Assembly: GCA_900316285.1 (NCBI GenBank)
Contig: ONCG01000007.1
Span: forward strand, 1-64,000
Length of the DNA: 64,000 bases
Origin: an uncultured Prevotellaceae bacterium
GTDB lineage: Bacteria; Bacteroidota; Bacteroidia; Bacteroidales; Bacteroidaceae
Direction: 5' to 3'
A program made the translations under genes and the position numbers. Below are positions 18,240 through 26,708 of this stretch, piece by piece. Position 1 is the first letter of the stretch; every line of letters starts with the position of its first letter. The notes below the pieces were generated by a model. It saw only the letters and a program-made list of their open reading frames with translations. It was not told where the DNA came from and did not search any database.

Positions 18240-18570
18240 CAACAATCTTCACAATGCAGCGAAGGAATGAAACTAAATAATATTAAAAAAGTTTCTCAAA
18301 TCAAAAATACACGAATCAAAGAGAAAGGTAAGATGTAAAAATAATTGGTCGAAAATCGCCTCTGAGAATCGCGTAAAATCTTTCGACTGCTCATTCGCCC
18401 GAAAAACGGCCGTTTTTGAGCAACTTCGCAACTCTTTGAGAATCAATCGGTTACACCAGGAAAGCGTTTCTGCAGCATTGATTTGATGCCATTTTGCCCC
18501 TCAAAAGCATGCTTTTTGAGCCCAAGAACAATCATTTCACACGCCAACTAACATGTTCTGAGAGCGCCGG
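18240..18570. other. Gene-free stretch with two palindromes beside the 22-bp array
   Basis: No ORF or promoter is supported here. Two inverted repeats stand out: AAAAACGGCCGTTTTT, a perfect 16-bp palindrome at 18402-18417, and AAAAGCATGCTTTT, a perfect 14-bp palindrome at 18503-18516 inside a near-perfect 21-bp one (18500-18520). The second holds an AGCATGCT core like that of the array that follows. Confidence 0.5.
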
Positions 18571-18711
18571 AGCAATGAAACCAGCCGCCGAAAGCATTAC
18601 TCCCAGCCTCCAAAAGCATAGCTCTGGAGGTCGTAAAGCATAGCTCCACACACTCGGGAGCATAGCTCTAGAAGGTCGGGAGCATAGCTCTGGAGGTGCT
18701 AGAGCTATGCT
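18571..18711. repeat. 22-bp-period AGC-WWW-GCT array, locus A
   Basis: Cores begin at 18571, 18593, 18615, 18637, 18659, 18681 and 18703, exactly 22 bp apart. They read AGCAATGAA, AGCATTACT, AGCATAGCT (four times) and AGCTATGCT, the last being the reverse complement of AGCATAGCT. The 13-bp intervals vary. A 22-bp period is not a multiple of three, so the array is not coding. It lies in the divergent region between moxR and uvrA. From 18712 to the uvrA promoter I see no further repeat or gene. Confidence 0.85.
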
Positions 18712-18994
18712 TTTGCCATTTTGGGGCATCCATTCGGCTTCTCCGGCTCCATGCTCACACTTTTCTGAGGCATTGTAGAGGCAGGGAAAGAGCAAAATCA
18801 TCGAAAATCGCTTGCAATTCACTTCTGTTTTTTCTAGAATGCATCGCGACGGCGACAGACATTTGTAAAGATGATTCAAAAAAAGTATGACAAAGAAACA
18901 AAAAAACTTTCAACTCTCCGCTCACAACTCTCAACTTTTTTGTATCCTTGACCTGCGGTCGAAGATACTTCCTCTCGAGAAAAGTCAAAATTCT

Positions 18995-19026
18995 TTTGGT
19001 TTTCTCCTCGCTTATTCGTATCTTTG
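18995..19026 (+). promoter_or_regulatory. uvrA promoter (TTTG-N20-TATCTTTG)
   Basis: TTTG at 18995-18998, a 20-bp spacer, and TATCTTTG at 19019-19026 match the Bacteroidota housekeeping consensus fully. The -7 box ends only 8 bp before the uvrA ATG, so the mRNA leader should be a few nucleotides at most. Confidence 0.8.
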
Positions 19027-19034
19027 CAAAAGAA

Positions 19035-21866
19035 ATGGAAAAATACATCGAGATAAAAGGTGCACGGGTGAACAACCTGAAGAATATCAGCTTGAAAATC
19101 CCGCGCAATCAGCTCATCACCGTGACAGGCGTCAGCGGCAGCGGCAAGTCGTCGCTGGCCTTTGACACACTTTATGCTGAAGGACAGCGCCGATACGTGG
19201 AATCGCTGTCGTCGTATGCACGGCAGTTTCTCGGGCGCATGAGCAAACCCGAGTGCGACTTTATCAAAGGTCTGCCGCCAGCCATCGCCATCGAGCAGAA
19301 AACCATTGCCCGCAATCCTCGCTCCACGGTGGGCACATCAACTGAGATTTATGAGTATCTGCGGTTGCTATTCGCCCGCATCGGCCGTACTTACTCGCCC
19401 ATCAGCGGACAAGAAGTGAAGAAGCACTCGGCCGAAGACATCGTGGACTGCACCCGTCAGTATTCCGAGGGAACGCGTTTCGTCATCCTCGCCCCACTCC
19501 ATGTGGTGGAAGGACGAACCATCCGACGCCAGTTGGAGATGGAGATTCAACAAGGCTATGCCCGACTCTGGCTGAACAACGAGCCTCGCCGCATCGATGA
19601 GTATTTGGAATCGACAGAACCAGAGAACTTACCCACCGATGAAACCTTGTGGCTACTCATCGACCGACTGAAGGTGGACTTCTCTCGCGATGCCATCTCT
19701 CGACTCACCGACTCGGCAGAGACGGCCATGTATGAAGGCAACGGCATGTGCCGGCTGGTGTTCCTTCCATCGGGACTGGCCTACGACTTCTCGACTCGTT
19801 TCGAGGCCGATGGCATCACGTTCGACGAGCCCAGCGACCAGATGTTCTCATTTAACTCACCGCTGGGTGCATGTCCTGAGTGCGAGGGCTTCGGTCGCAT
19901 CATCGGCATCGACGAGAAACTTGTTATACCTAATTCATCGTTGAGCGTCTACGACGGCTGCGTGCAATGTTGGCACGGCGACAAGATGGGAATGTGGAAG
20001 GATGAGTTCTGCCGCAGGGCAGCAAAGGACGACTTCCCCATCTTCAAACCCTACTATGAACTGTCGCAAAGCGAGAAGGATATGCTCTGGCACGGCCTGC
20101 CCTCTGAGCGCAAACGCGACATCCACGAGCAGGTATCCATCGACGCCTTCTTCCAGATGGTGAAGGAGAACCAATACAAGATACAGTATCGAGTGATGCT
20201 GAGCCGTTATCGCGGCAAGACCGTCTGCCCACTTTGTCACGGCACTCGCCTGAAGGAGGAAGCCACTTGGGTGAAGATTGGCGGAAAGAGCATCGCCGAC
20301 CTTGTGGAGATGCCTATCGGGAATCTGCGCACATGGTTTGAGATGCTGGAGCTCAGCGAGCACGAAGCCGAGATTTCGCGCCGCTTGCTCACGGAGATCA
20401 AGAGCCGACTGGGTTTCCTCTCTGAAGTGGGACTCAACTACCTCACGCTAAATCGCGCCTCCAACACGTTGAGTGGTGGTGAAAGTCAGCGCATCAACCT
20501 CTGCACATCACTCGGATCGTCGCTCGTAGGCTCACTCTACATCCTCGACGAACCCAGCATCGGCCTGCATAGCCGCGACACCGCCCGACTCATTCATGTG
20601 CTGAAGGAACTGCAGTCGCTGGGCAATACCGTTATCGTGGTGGAGCACGACGAAGAAATCATGCGTGCTGCCGACTACCTCATTGACATCGGTCCTGATG
20701 CAGGCCGCCACGGTGGAGAAGTAGTCTTCGAAGGCTATACGAAAGATATTGATATCAATAAGCTGGGCGACGACAACCGCTCTCACACGCTCGACTATCT
20801 CGCCGGCCGCGAGACCATCGATGTGCCGAAGTCACGGCGCTCGTGGAACATGGCCATCAAGCTGAAGGGCTGTCGCATGAACAACCTGCGGGGCATCGAC
20901 GTGAGCTTCCCGATGAACACCTTGACTGTGGTGACGGGCGTGAGCGGTAGCGGTAAGTCGTCGCTGGTGAAGGGCATCCTCTACCCTGCCCTGAAGCGAC
21001 ACCTCGACGAAGTGGCAGAGCTGCCTGGCGAATACATCGCTTTGGAAGGCGACTGGCAACACATCTCGCACGTGGAGATGGTCGACCAGAACCCAATCGG
21101 CAAGAGCACTCGCTCGAATCCGGCAACCTATGTGAAGGCTTACGATAGCATCCGCCAGTTGCTTGCCGAGCAGCCGTTAGCCAAGCAAATGAACTTCTCG
21201 CCACAATATTTCTCGTTCAATACCGACGGAGGCCGTTGCGAGATGTGTAAGGGAGCCGGCGTCATCAACGTCGAGATGCAGTTCATGGCCGACCTTGTGC
21301 TTGAATGCGAAGCCTGTCACGGACATCGCTTCAAACAAGACATCCTGGATGTGCGATACAAGGGGAAGAACATCGACGACATTTTGAATATGTCGGTAGC
21401 CGAGGCCATCGAGTTCTTCGACGGCAACGACGATAAAGACAAAGCGCTGACGAAGCAAATTGTCGACCGACTGAAACCGCTCGCCGATGTAGGCTTGGGA
21501 TACATCAAGTTGGGTCAGAGTTCTTCCACCCTCTCGGGAGGTGAAAACCAGCGTGTAAAGCTGGCTTACTTCATCGGCCAGGAGCGGCAGGACCCCACCC
21601 TCTTTATCTTCGACGAGCCTACAACCGGTCTGCACTTCCACGACATCAAGCGCCTGTTGGCTGCCTTCGATGCACTCATTGAGCGCGGACATAGCATCAT
21701 CGTCATCGAGCACAATATGGAGGTCATCAAGTGTGCAGATCACATCATCGACCTGGGTCCCGACGGTGGTAACAAGGGAGGTAGCATTGTCTGTGCCGGA
21801 ACACCTGAGGAGGTAGCCAAATGTAAGGAAAGTCTTACGGGAAAGTATCTTAAAGAAAAACTTTAA
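19035..21866 (+). CDS. uvrA: Excinuclease ABC subunit A
   Basis: UvrA is the damage-recognition ATPase of nucleotide excision repair and hands DNA to UvrB. The 943-residue product has two ABC ATPase halves: Walker A GVSGSGKSS near residue 31 and again near 640, with signature and Walker B segments NTLSGGESQRINL / ILDEPSIGLH and TLSGGENQRVKL / IFDEPTTGLH. Zinc-finger cysteines are present (CPLCHGTRL; CEMCKGAGV with a later CEACHG). Start choice: MEKYIEIKGARVNNLKN is the canonical UvrA N-terminus, although the frame is open to 18948, upstream of the promoter. Confidence 0.97.
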   Translation: MEKYIEIKGARVNNLKNISLKIPRNQLITVTGVSGSGKSSLAFDTLYAEGQRRYVESLSSYARQFLGRMSKPECDFIKGLPPAIAIEQKTIARNPRSTVGTSTEIYEYLRLLFARIGRTYSPISGQEVKKHSAEDIVDCTRQYSEGTRFVILAPLHVVEGRTIRRQLEMEIQQGYARLWLNNEPRRIDEYLESTEPENLPTDETLWLLIDRLKVDFSRDAISRLTDSAETAMYEGNGMCRLVFLPSGLAYDFSTRFEADGITFDEPSDQMFSFNSPLGACPECEGFGRIIGIDEKLVIPNSSLSVYDGCVQCWHGDKMGMWKDEFCRRAAKDDFPIFKPYYELSQSEKDMLWHGLPSERKRDIHEQVSIDAFFQMVKENQYKIQYRVMLSRYRGKTVCPLCHGTRLKEEATWVKIGGKSIADLVEMPIGNLRTWFEMLELSEHEAEISRRLLTEIKSRLGFLSEVGLNYLTLNRASNTLSGGESQRINLCTSLGSSLVGSLYILDEPSIGLHSRDTARLIHVLKELQSLGNTVIVVEHDEEIMRAADYLIDIGPDAGRHGGEVVFEGYTKDIDINKLGDDNRSHTLDYLAGRETIDVPKSRRSWNMAIKLKGCRMNNLRGIDVSFPMNTLTVVTGVSGSGKSSLVKGILYPALKRHLDEVAELPGEYIALEGDWQHISHVEMVDQNPIGKSTRSNPATYVKAYDSIRQLLAEQPLAKQMNFSPQYFSFNTDGGRCEMCKGAGVINVEMQFMADLVLECEACHGHRFKQDILDVRYKGKNIDDILNMSVAEAIEFFDGNDDKDKALTKQIVDRLKPLADVGLGYIKLGQSSSTLSGGENQRVKLAYFIGQERQDPTLFIFDEPTTGLHFHDIKRLLAAFDALIERGHSIIVIEHNMEVIKCADHIIDLGPDGGNKGGSIVCAGTPEEVAKCKESLTGKYLKEKL

Positions 21867-21875
21867 CAAACAGCT

Positions 21876-22754
21876 TTGAAACGCGAACTGTCAATACTCA
21901 TACCAACTTTCAACGACGTATGCAAGGACGTTGTGAATGAGCTTCAGCGACAAGCCAGCCTGATAGAGGGTTTGTCGTTTGAAATCGTGGTGGCCGACGA
22001 CGGTTCAACCGATACTGAAGCGATGGCTGCCAATGAGGCGATCAACCTCCTGCCCCATTGCCGATACATCGTCAGAAAGCAGAATGTGGGCAGGGCTGCC
22101 ATCCGTAACTTCCTGGCTTCGATAGCCGCCTACGACTGGTTGTTGTTCATCGATAGTGGGATGGGCATCGGCAACGATGAGTTCGTAAAGCGATATCTGG
22201 AAACTGAAGCTGATGTGGTGTGTGGTGGCTACAGGCTGACGGATGATGAAAGGCTGAACAACAATCTGCGCTATCGCTACGAGAAGGCTGCCGAGGCGAG
22301 CCTCTCGCTGAAGAACCGCGAGGCTGCTCCCTATCAGAACTTCCACACATCGAACTTCCTGATGGCACGAAGCCAATATCTCGCCCATCCGCTCGACACG
22401 CGCTTCCGCCGCTATGGCTATGAGGATGTGCTCATGGGCAAGCAGTTGCAGCTGGCAGGCGTCAGCATCGAGCACATCGATAATCCCGTACTCTTCGACC
22501 GCTTCGATAGCAACGAGCGATTTGTTGAGAAAACTGAAGAAGCCCTGCAGACACTTCACGAATTTGCTGACGACCTGACTGGTTACTCGCGAATGCTCGA
22601 TGTAGCGGCAACTCTTAGGAAATGGCATCTTGAAAGTCCATACCTCTTTATATATAATATGTTGAAAAAAAGTTGGAGAAACAACTTGTGCGGACGCACA
22701 CCGTCGCTTCTCCAACTTAAACTCTACAAATTGGGATATTATCTCTCGCTATAG
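21876..22754 (+). CDS. Family 2 glycosyltransferase
   Basis: The 292-residue protein begins RELSILIPTFNDV and has the GT2 nucleotide-sugar motifs VVADDGSTD and a DXD-like FIDSGMG, then HTSNFLMARS and GYEDVLMGKQL. No membrane helix is clear, so it may act at the inner face of the membrane on glycan or lipid-linked sugars; donor and acceptor are unknown. The start is TTG at 21876, since no ATG precedes the conserved N-terminus. It lies 9 nt after uvrA, probably co-transcribed. Its 3' end faces the metallo-hydrolase gene 17 bp away. Confidence 0.85.
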   Translation: MKRELSILIPTFNDVCKDVVNELQRQASLIEGLSFEIVVADDGSTDTEAMAANEAINLLPHCRYIVRKQNVGRAAIRNFLASIAAYDWLLFIDSGMGIGNDEFVKRYLETEADVVCGGYRLTDDERLNNNLRYRYEKAAEASLSLKNREAAPYQNFHTSNFLMARSQYLAHPLDTRFRRYGYEDVLMGKQLQLAGVSIEHIDNPVLFDRFDSNERFVEKTEEALQTLHEFADDLTGYSRMLDVAATLRKWHLESPYLFIYNMLKKSWRNNLCGRTPSLLQLKLYKLGYYLSL

Positions 22755-22771
22755 CTTTTTGTCTTTCGCTA

Positions 22772-23635
22772 TTACTTCCCGCGCCCCATCTCTTCATTCG
22801 TGAAGAGCATCTGTTCTGTAGGAGCACTTCCACGAACCAACTCGAATATTCCTGTTGGCATCTTACGCTTCAGCACATCAAGTTCGAAGTCCTTACCAGG
22901 CGCGATTCCATAGCTGCGCAACACCTGTTCAACGGTCTTTCGGGCAAGCTCTGGATGATTGTTCTCCTCGCTGAGGTGGCACAGCCACACATGTCGCAAC
23001 GCAGGCGAAGCATTCTCAGCCAAAGCCTTTCCACATTCCACGTTCGACAGATGGCCACCCGTTCCCACGATTCTTGCCTTCAAGTGTTCGGGATAAGGGC
23101 CAGCCTTCAGCATCTCTTCATCGTAGTTGGCTTCCAAAACAAGATAGTTTGCATCGCTAATCATCGGCTTCATCTCATCGCTCAGGAAACCTACGTCGGT
23201 CATCATGCAGAACACAACGCCCTGACACTCAATGCGATAGCCAACGTTGTCGGTGCTGTCATGAGGCACGCGGAAAGGGGTTACAAGGAAATCGCCAATC
23301 TCTACGGGCACGTCCTTCTCAATAATCTTCACCAGCGTTGAAGGTACCTTGCAACGCACACAATAGTTCCCGTCGATGCCCTTGTGGACATCGCGGGTCG
23401 TATAGACAGGGAGTTCCAAGTCGTGGCTTATTTTCCCGACCGACTTTACGTGGTCGGCATGATCGTGCGTGATGAGGATATGCTTCACACGCGACAGGGG
23501 CAAGCCATACTCCCTGAAGTATTTTCGGAGCGTACGCGTCCCAATGCCTAAGTCAATGAGTAATGCGTCGTTTTCCGTATAGAGCAGATAGCAGTTTCCG
23601 CTGCTTCCACTTCCCAAAGAGATGAAATTCAGCAT
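22772..23635 (-). CDS. MBL-fold metallo-hydrolase (YycJ/WalJ-like)
   Basis: The 287-residue protein starts MLNFISLGSGSSGNCYLL, typical of the YycJ/WalJ family, with the metallo-beta-lactamase motif HDHADH (residues 57-62) and downstream GGHLSNVECG and HLSEENNHPE segments. Family members are 5'-3' exonuclease-like MBL proteins linked to mismatch repair and cell-wall signalling in Firmicutes; the role in Bacteroidota is not established. It is expressed from a strong-looking promoter that interleaves with that of the divergent lipoprotein gene. Confidence 0.88.
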   Translation of the reverse strand: MLNFISLGSGSSGNCYLLYTENDALLIDLGIGTRTLRKYFREYGLPLSRVKHILITHDHADHVKSVGKISHDLELPVYTTRDVHKGIDGNYCVRCKVPSTLVKIIEKDVPVEIGDFLVTPFRVPHDSTDNVGYRIECQGVVFCMMTDVGFLSDEMKPMISDANYLVLEANYDEEMLKAGPYPEHLKARIVGTGGHLSNVECGKALAENASPALRHVWLCHLSEENNHPELARKTVEQVLRSYGIAPGKDFELDVLKRKMPTGIFELVRGSAPTEQMLFTNEEMGRGK

Positions 23636-23654
23636 CTTCGTAGTATTTTACGTA

Positions 23655-23686
23655 CAAAATTACGTAAATCGCTTGAATTTACCAAA
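23655..23686 (-). promoter_or_regulatory. Promoter of the MBL-fold gene
   Basis: On the minus strand: TTTG (23683-23686), 20-bp spacer, TAATTTTG (23655-23662), matching the Bacteroidota consensus. It overlaps the divergent promoter at 23673-23703. Confidence 0.7.
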
Positions 23687-23703
23687 AGTTTTTCTTACCT
23701 TTG
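23673..23703 (+). promoter_or_regulatory. Promoter of the lipoprotein gene
   Basis: TTG at 23673-23675, a 20-bp spacer, and TACCTTTG at 23696-23703. Its position favours the second ATG (23727) as start of the downstream gene. Confidence 0.65.
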
Positions 23704-23726
23704 TCCTAAATTAAATGTTTTTAAAC

Positions 23727-24209
23727 ATGATTATCACATCTCACCCCATCAGGCACAGGCTTTTCCTGGCGTTCGGACTGTCGGCAGCATTCTTGTTGAC
23801 GACCGCTTGCAGCGAGTATTCCGGTGCCAGCGAGAAGAAACTCGTGCAAACCGTCGACTCGTTTGCCACCTATTATTATAATTGGCAGTATCATCAAGCG
23901 TTGCGGTTTACCACTCCTCAGTCAGAACAATGGCTGAAGTTGTGTGCTAGCCAGCTCACACAAGACGATGTTGACCAGTTGAACCAACAAGAAGAGAGAC
24001 CTTCCTACGAAATCGGCGAGATAGAGTTTCTGAACGACTCGACGGCTCGCATCCCCCTCACCGTCCACAACTATCTGCTCACCGACACCATCGGCAAGGC
24101 GGCAAGACTCGTCAACAAAGGGCATTTCAGCCTCGATGCCGTCTACACGACAGCCTCGCAACGCTGGATGATTGACCTACACGATGTGCTGAGAAACGAA
24201 AAAAAGTGA
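23727..24209 (+). CDS. Small predicted lipoprotein
   Basis: A 160-residue protein with a hydrophobic signal (LFLAFGLSAAFLLTTAC) ending in a lipobox-like cysteine followed by SEYSG, so it is probably a lipoprotein. The mature part has a two-domain small beta/alpha pattern (TYYYNWQYHQALRFTTP..., DSTARIPLTVHNYLLTD..., SQRWMIDLHDVL) reminiscent of NTF2-like / DUF4878-type folds, but I cannot assign it. An ATG at 23715 is also in frame; 23727 is preferred because the promoter -7 box ends at 23703. Confidence 0.7.
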   Translation: MIITSHPIRHRLFLAFGLSAAFLLTTACSEYSGASEKKLVQTVDSFATYYYNWQYHQALRFTTPQSEQWLKLCASQLTQDDVDQLNQQEERPSYEIGEIEFLNDSTARIPLTVHNYLLTDTIGKAARLVNKGHFSLDAVYTTASQRWMIDLHDVLRNEKK

Positions 24210-24238
24210 CCCCGAACGCAAGTTTTTACGGAATTTGT

Positions 24239-24269
24239 TTTGCCATTCCGATGAATTAGCGTATATTTG
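24239..24269 (+). promoter_or_regulatory. Promoter of the 146-residue acidic protein gene
   Basis: TTTG (24239-24242), 19-bp spacer, TATATTTG (24262-24269). It lies inside the longest reading of the downstream ORF, so the true start must be later. Confidence 0.7.
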
Positions 24270-24311
24270 CAACTGCAATCAGATGCAACCTTAGTAAAAA
24301 AGAGTATTGAT

Positions 24312-24752
24312 ATGAAACCTACGGAACAAACCATCCAACAGATTGAGCGAGCCATCAGAAAGATCGCGCAGAAGTTTCCTGCCAACGAAGAGACGAGCAT
24401 CCTCACCGACATTCATCTCCGCGTGTCGCAAGACAGCGGCGAGTTGCTTGCCTTCGATGATGAAGAGCAGGAAATCAATCGTTGCGTCATCGAACAATGG
24501 ATCGACAATAAGGATGAGAATTTCTATGACTCTGTGACGATTATCTTGCGCAACGAACTGAAGCGCAACAACAAGATTGTCGACAACATGGGCATTCTGA
24601 AGCCCTATAACTTCGTACTGGAAGACGACGACAAGGAGCCTATTGCCGAGCTATATCTGGCTGATGACGATACGGTCATCATTGGCGGCGACCTGATGAC
24701 AGGTCTCGACGAGGACCTTGATGCATTCCTCGATGATTTGTTCAAGGACTAA
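24312..24752 (+). CDS. Conserved acidic protein of unknown function
   Basis: A 146-residue soluble protein starting MKPTEQTIQQIERAIRKIAQKF. It has an N-terminal helix, a beta-rich centre (TDIHLRVSQDSGELLAFDDE; DSVTIILRNELKR) and a very acidic end (GLDEDLDAFLDDLFKD). There is no signal peptide or membrane segment. I recognise it only as a type of hypothetical protein seen in Bacteroidales. The start at 24312 is chosen because the promoter -7 box (24262-24269) precludes the upstream in-frame start. A hairpin terminator follows. Confidence 0.75.
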   Translation: MKPTEQTIQQIERAIRKIAQKFPANEETSILTDIHLRVSQDSGELLAFDDEEQEINRCVIEQWIDNKDENFYDSVTIILRNELKRNNKIVDNMGILKPYNFVLEDDDKEPIAELYLADDDTVIIGGDLMTGLDEDLDAFLDDLFKD

Positions 24753-24811
24753 TGCGCAGTTGAAAACAGACAAACAACACACATCAGCAATCATTTAAAA
24801 CATCATAAGAA

Positions 24812-24852
24812 ATGTGGCATTGTAAACGACTTGATGCGTTACAATGCCACAT
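24812..24852. terminator. Hairpin terminator between convergent genes
   Basis: A perfect 14-bp stem (ATGTGGCATTGTAA at 24812-24825, TTACAATGCCACAT at 24839-24852) with a 13-nt loop lies between the convergent acidic-protein and GHL10-type genes. Short T-rich sequence follows on the plus strand; it could serve both directions. Confidence 0.65.
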
Positions 24853-24890
24853 GTTTATTTTCGTGTAGGGGAAGGCCCCCTACAAATGAG

Positions 24891-26399
24891 TTAAAGTTTC
24901 ACCTTCTTCTTCACGGCCTTGCTCTCATTGCCCACTCTGTCGAGTGCTGTGACCACGTAGGTGTAGCGATGATGGCCACCATCGTAAGGCAGCTTGTAGC
25001 TAGTTCCATAGGTAACAGCCTTAATCTTATCAGGATTCGTCAGGTCGATGGGTTCGCCATTCTCGAAGCAATACACCACATAGCGATTGACGTCGTCGCC
25101 CCATTTTCTACCTGAGGGCTTGCCCCATGTGAGGAAATAGCCTTGCGGCGACCAATGAGCCTTCACCTTCTTTGCCTTCTTCGGAGCCTTGTCGTCGAGG
25201 AACGTCATCAGCGGTGGCAGGGCAGGATTCTTCCAATACGACTGGCGCAACACCGTTCCGTAATTGCCCACGTTGTCGACTACTGCCTTCGCATACCAAA
25301 GCACCGTTCCGTTGACGTTTCTCATCTGCTGATGCAGGCGATACTTAGCAGGCATCTGGTGGCTGTTGGGATTGCTGGGATCAGGATATTTCACCGTACG
25401 TTCCACGTCCTCGCCAATGAAAAGCGGACGATTGGCAGCATAGCGGTTCCACCAGGTGATGAGCGTCTTATAGTCGGCCGTCCTGTGTCCTATCTCCCAG
25501 TAGATCTGCGGCACGCAATAGTCAATCCAACCCTTGTTCACCCAAAGTAGCACATCAGCATAGAGGTCGTCATAGTTTTGCAGGCCGGCCGTCTCGCTTC
25601 CCATCTTCGGATCACTCTGCTTGTTGCGATAGATGCCGAATGGCGACACACCGAATTTCACCCAAGGCTTCACTTCCTTGATGGCTTTCGATAACTGCTC
25701 GATGAAAAGATTCACGTTGTAGCGACGCCAGTCACCCCGATCGCGGATGCCATTGCGATACTTCGCATACTCGGCATCATCAGGAATCTGCTGTCCGGCT
25801 ACGGGATAAGGATAGAAGTAGTCGTCGATATGGAGGCCGTCGATGTCGTATCGGCGCACGATGTCCTGCACGACGTTGCAGATATACTTGCGGTTCTCAG
25901 GCAAACCAGGATTCAGCAACAACTGTCCGTCATAGTTGAAGGTACGCTCTGGGTGCAGCACGCCCACGTGGTTCATGGCAAGTGCTGTGGTGGTCTTGGT
26001 CTTTGCACGATAGGGATTAATCCAAGCATGGATTTCCATTCCGCGCTTGTGGCACTCATTCACCATCCACTCCAGCGGATCCCAGTAGGGCGACGGGGCC
26101 TGTCCCTGCTGACCGGTGAGGAAACGGCTCCAAGGTTCAAGGCTACTTTTATAGAGGGCGTCGCACTCCGGTCGTACTTGGAAGATGATAGCGTTGACGC
26201 CGTCGCGTTGCAACTCGTTGAGTTGAGCCGTGAGCGTCTGCTGCATCTTCTGGGTTCCCATGCCCAGGAACTGTCCGTTAACACATTGTATCCAAGCTCC
26301 TCGGAATTCTCTTTTGTGAGATTTCTGAGCACACACAGCCAGCGAGCTACTCATCAGCAGCAACGCCAGCAGAAGTCTTGAGAATGATTTCATTTTCAT
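24891..26399 (-). CDS. Secreted glycosyl hydrolase-like protein (GHL10 / family-10-like, DUF187)
   Basis: The 502-residue protein has a signal peptide (LLLALLLMSSSLAVCAQ) and the GHL10 barrel: EFRGAWIQCVNGQFLG, VNAIIFQVRPECDALY, MEIHAWINPYRAK, DGLHIDDYFYPYP, VKFGVSPFGIYRNK and YCVPQIYWEIGH. A C-terminal fibronectin-III-like domain (about 410-502) ends the protein. Homologues in other bacteria cleave peptidoglycan glycan strands or act on unknown glycans; activity here is inferred from family only. It has its own promoter and ends at the shared hairpin terminator. Confidence 0.9.
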   Translation of the reverse strand: MKMKSFSRLLLALLLMSSSLAVCAQKSHKREFRGAWIQCVNGQFLGMGTQKMQQTLTAQLNELQRDGVNAIIFQVRPECDALYKSSLEPWSRFLTGQQGQAPSPYWDPLEWMVNECHKRGMEIHAWINPYRAKTKTTTALAMNHVGVLHPERTFNYDGQLLLNPGLPENRKYICNVVQDIVRRYDIDGLHIDDYFYPYPVAGQQIPDDAEYAKYRNGIRDRGDWRRYNVNLFIEQLSKAIKEVKPWVKFGVSPFGIYRNKQSDPKMGSETAGLQNYDDLYADVLLWVNKGWIDYCVPQIYWEIGHRTADYKTLITWWNRYAANRPLFIGEDVERTVKYPDPSNPNSHQMPAKYRLHQQMRNVNGTVLWYAKAVVDNVGNYGTVLRQSYWKNPALPPLMTFLDDKAPKKAKKVKAHWSPQGYFLTWGKPSGRKWGDDVNRYVVYCFENGEPIDLTNPDKIKAVTYGTSYKLPYDGGHHRYTYVVTALDRVGNESKAVKKKVKL

Positions 26400-26420
26400 T
26401 GCGTTTTACGAAATTTTCTA

Positions 26421-26452
26421 CAAAGGTAATAAAAAACATGTATAGTAAGCAA
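26421..26452 (-). promoter_or_regulatory. Promoter of the GHL10-type gene
   Basis: Minus strand: TTG (26450-26452), 21-bp spacer, TACCTTTG (26421-26428), about 20 bp before the start codon. Confidence 0.65.
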
Positions 26453-26483
26453 CGTCGGCATGACTTTTTAGCGTTTTTTACAA

Positions 26484-26513
26484 CAAAAAAAGAGCCTGTC
26501 TCACGACAGGCTC
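26484..26513 (-). terminator. Intrinsic terminator
   Basis: A perfect 9-bp stem (GAGCCTGTC at 26492-26500, GACAGGCTC at 26505-26513) with a TCAC loop is followed on the minus strand by seven U residues. It could end the porin transcript, the candidate small RNA, or both. Confidence 0.85.
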
Positions 26514-26591
26514 CCAAAATACTTACTAAAACTAAATTAACCACTAAAAAAACTAATATTCTAATAAGATTACTACACCAACGTGTAGAAT
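26484..26591 (-). ncRNA. Candidate small RNA between porin and GHL10-type genes
   Basis: A complete promoter (26597-26627, minus strand) is followed about 80 nt later by a strong terminator, with no start codon or ORF between. The predicted transcript of about 105 nt begins with a 6-bp hairpin (CTACAC...GTGTAG, 26573-26588), then an A/U-rich single-stranded stretch, then the terminator stem. This is inference from signals only; a long 3' UTR of the porin gene is the alternative. Confidence 0.4.
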
Positions 26592-26596
26592 CGTCA

Positions 26597-26627
26597 CAAA
26601 GTTAGTCATTTTTTCGTTCCATGCAAA
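26597..26627 (-). promoter_or_regulatory. Promoter without a downstream ORF
   Basis: Minus strand: TTTG (26624-26627), 19-bp spacer, TAACTTTG (26597-26604), a full consensus match. It lies after the porin stop codon and reads toward the terminator at 26484-26513. Confidence 0.65.
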
Positions 26628-26708
26628 TAAATCTGCATATTTTTCACAATAATAAAGATAAATTCCGCCGATTTTTGATTTGTTAACCTTTCAAGGCGTC
26701 ATTCTCTT

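Noticed and set aside
18532-18879. Minus-strand ORF through the locus A array
   Set aside because: Same reasoning: frame rotation through a 22-bp repeat, no promoter, no recognisable domain.
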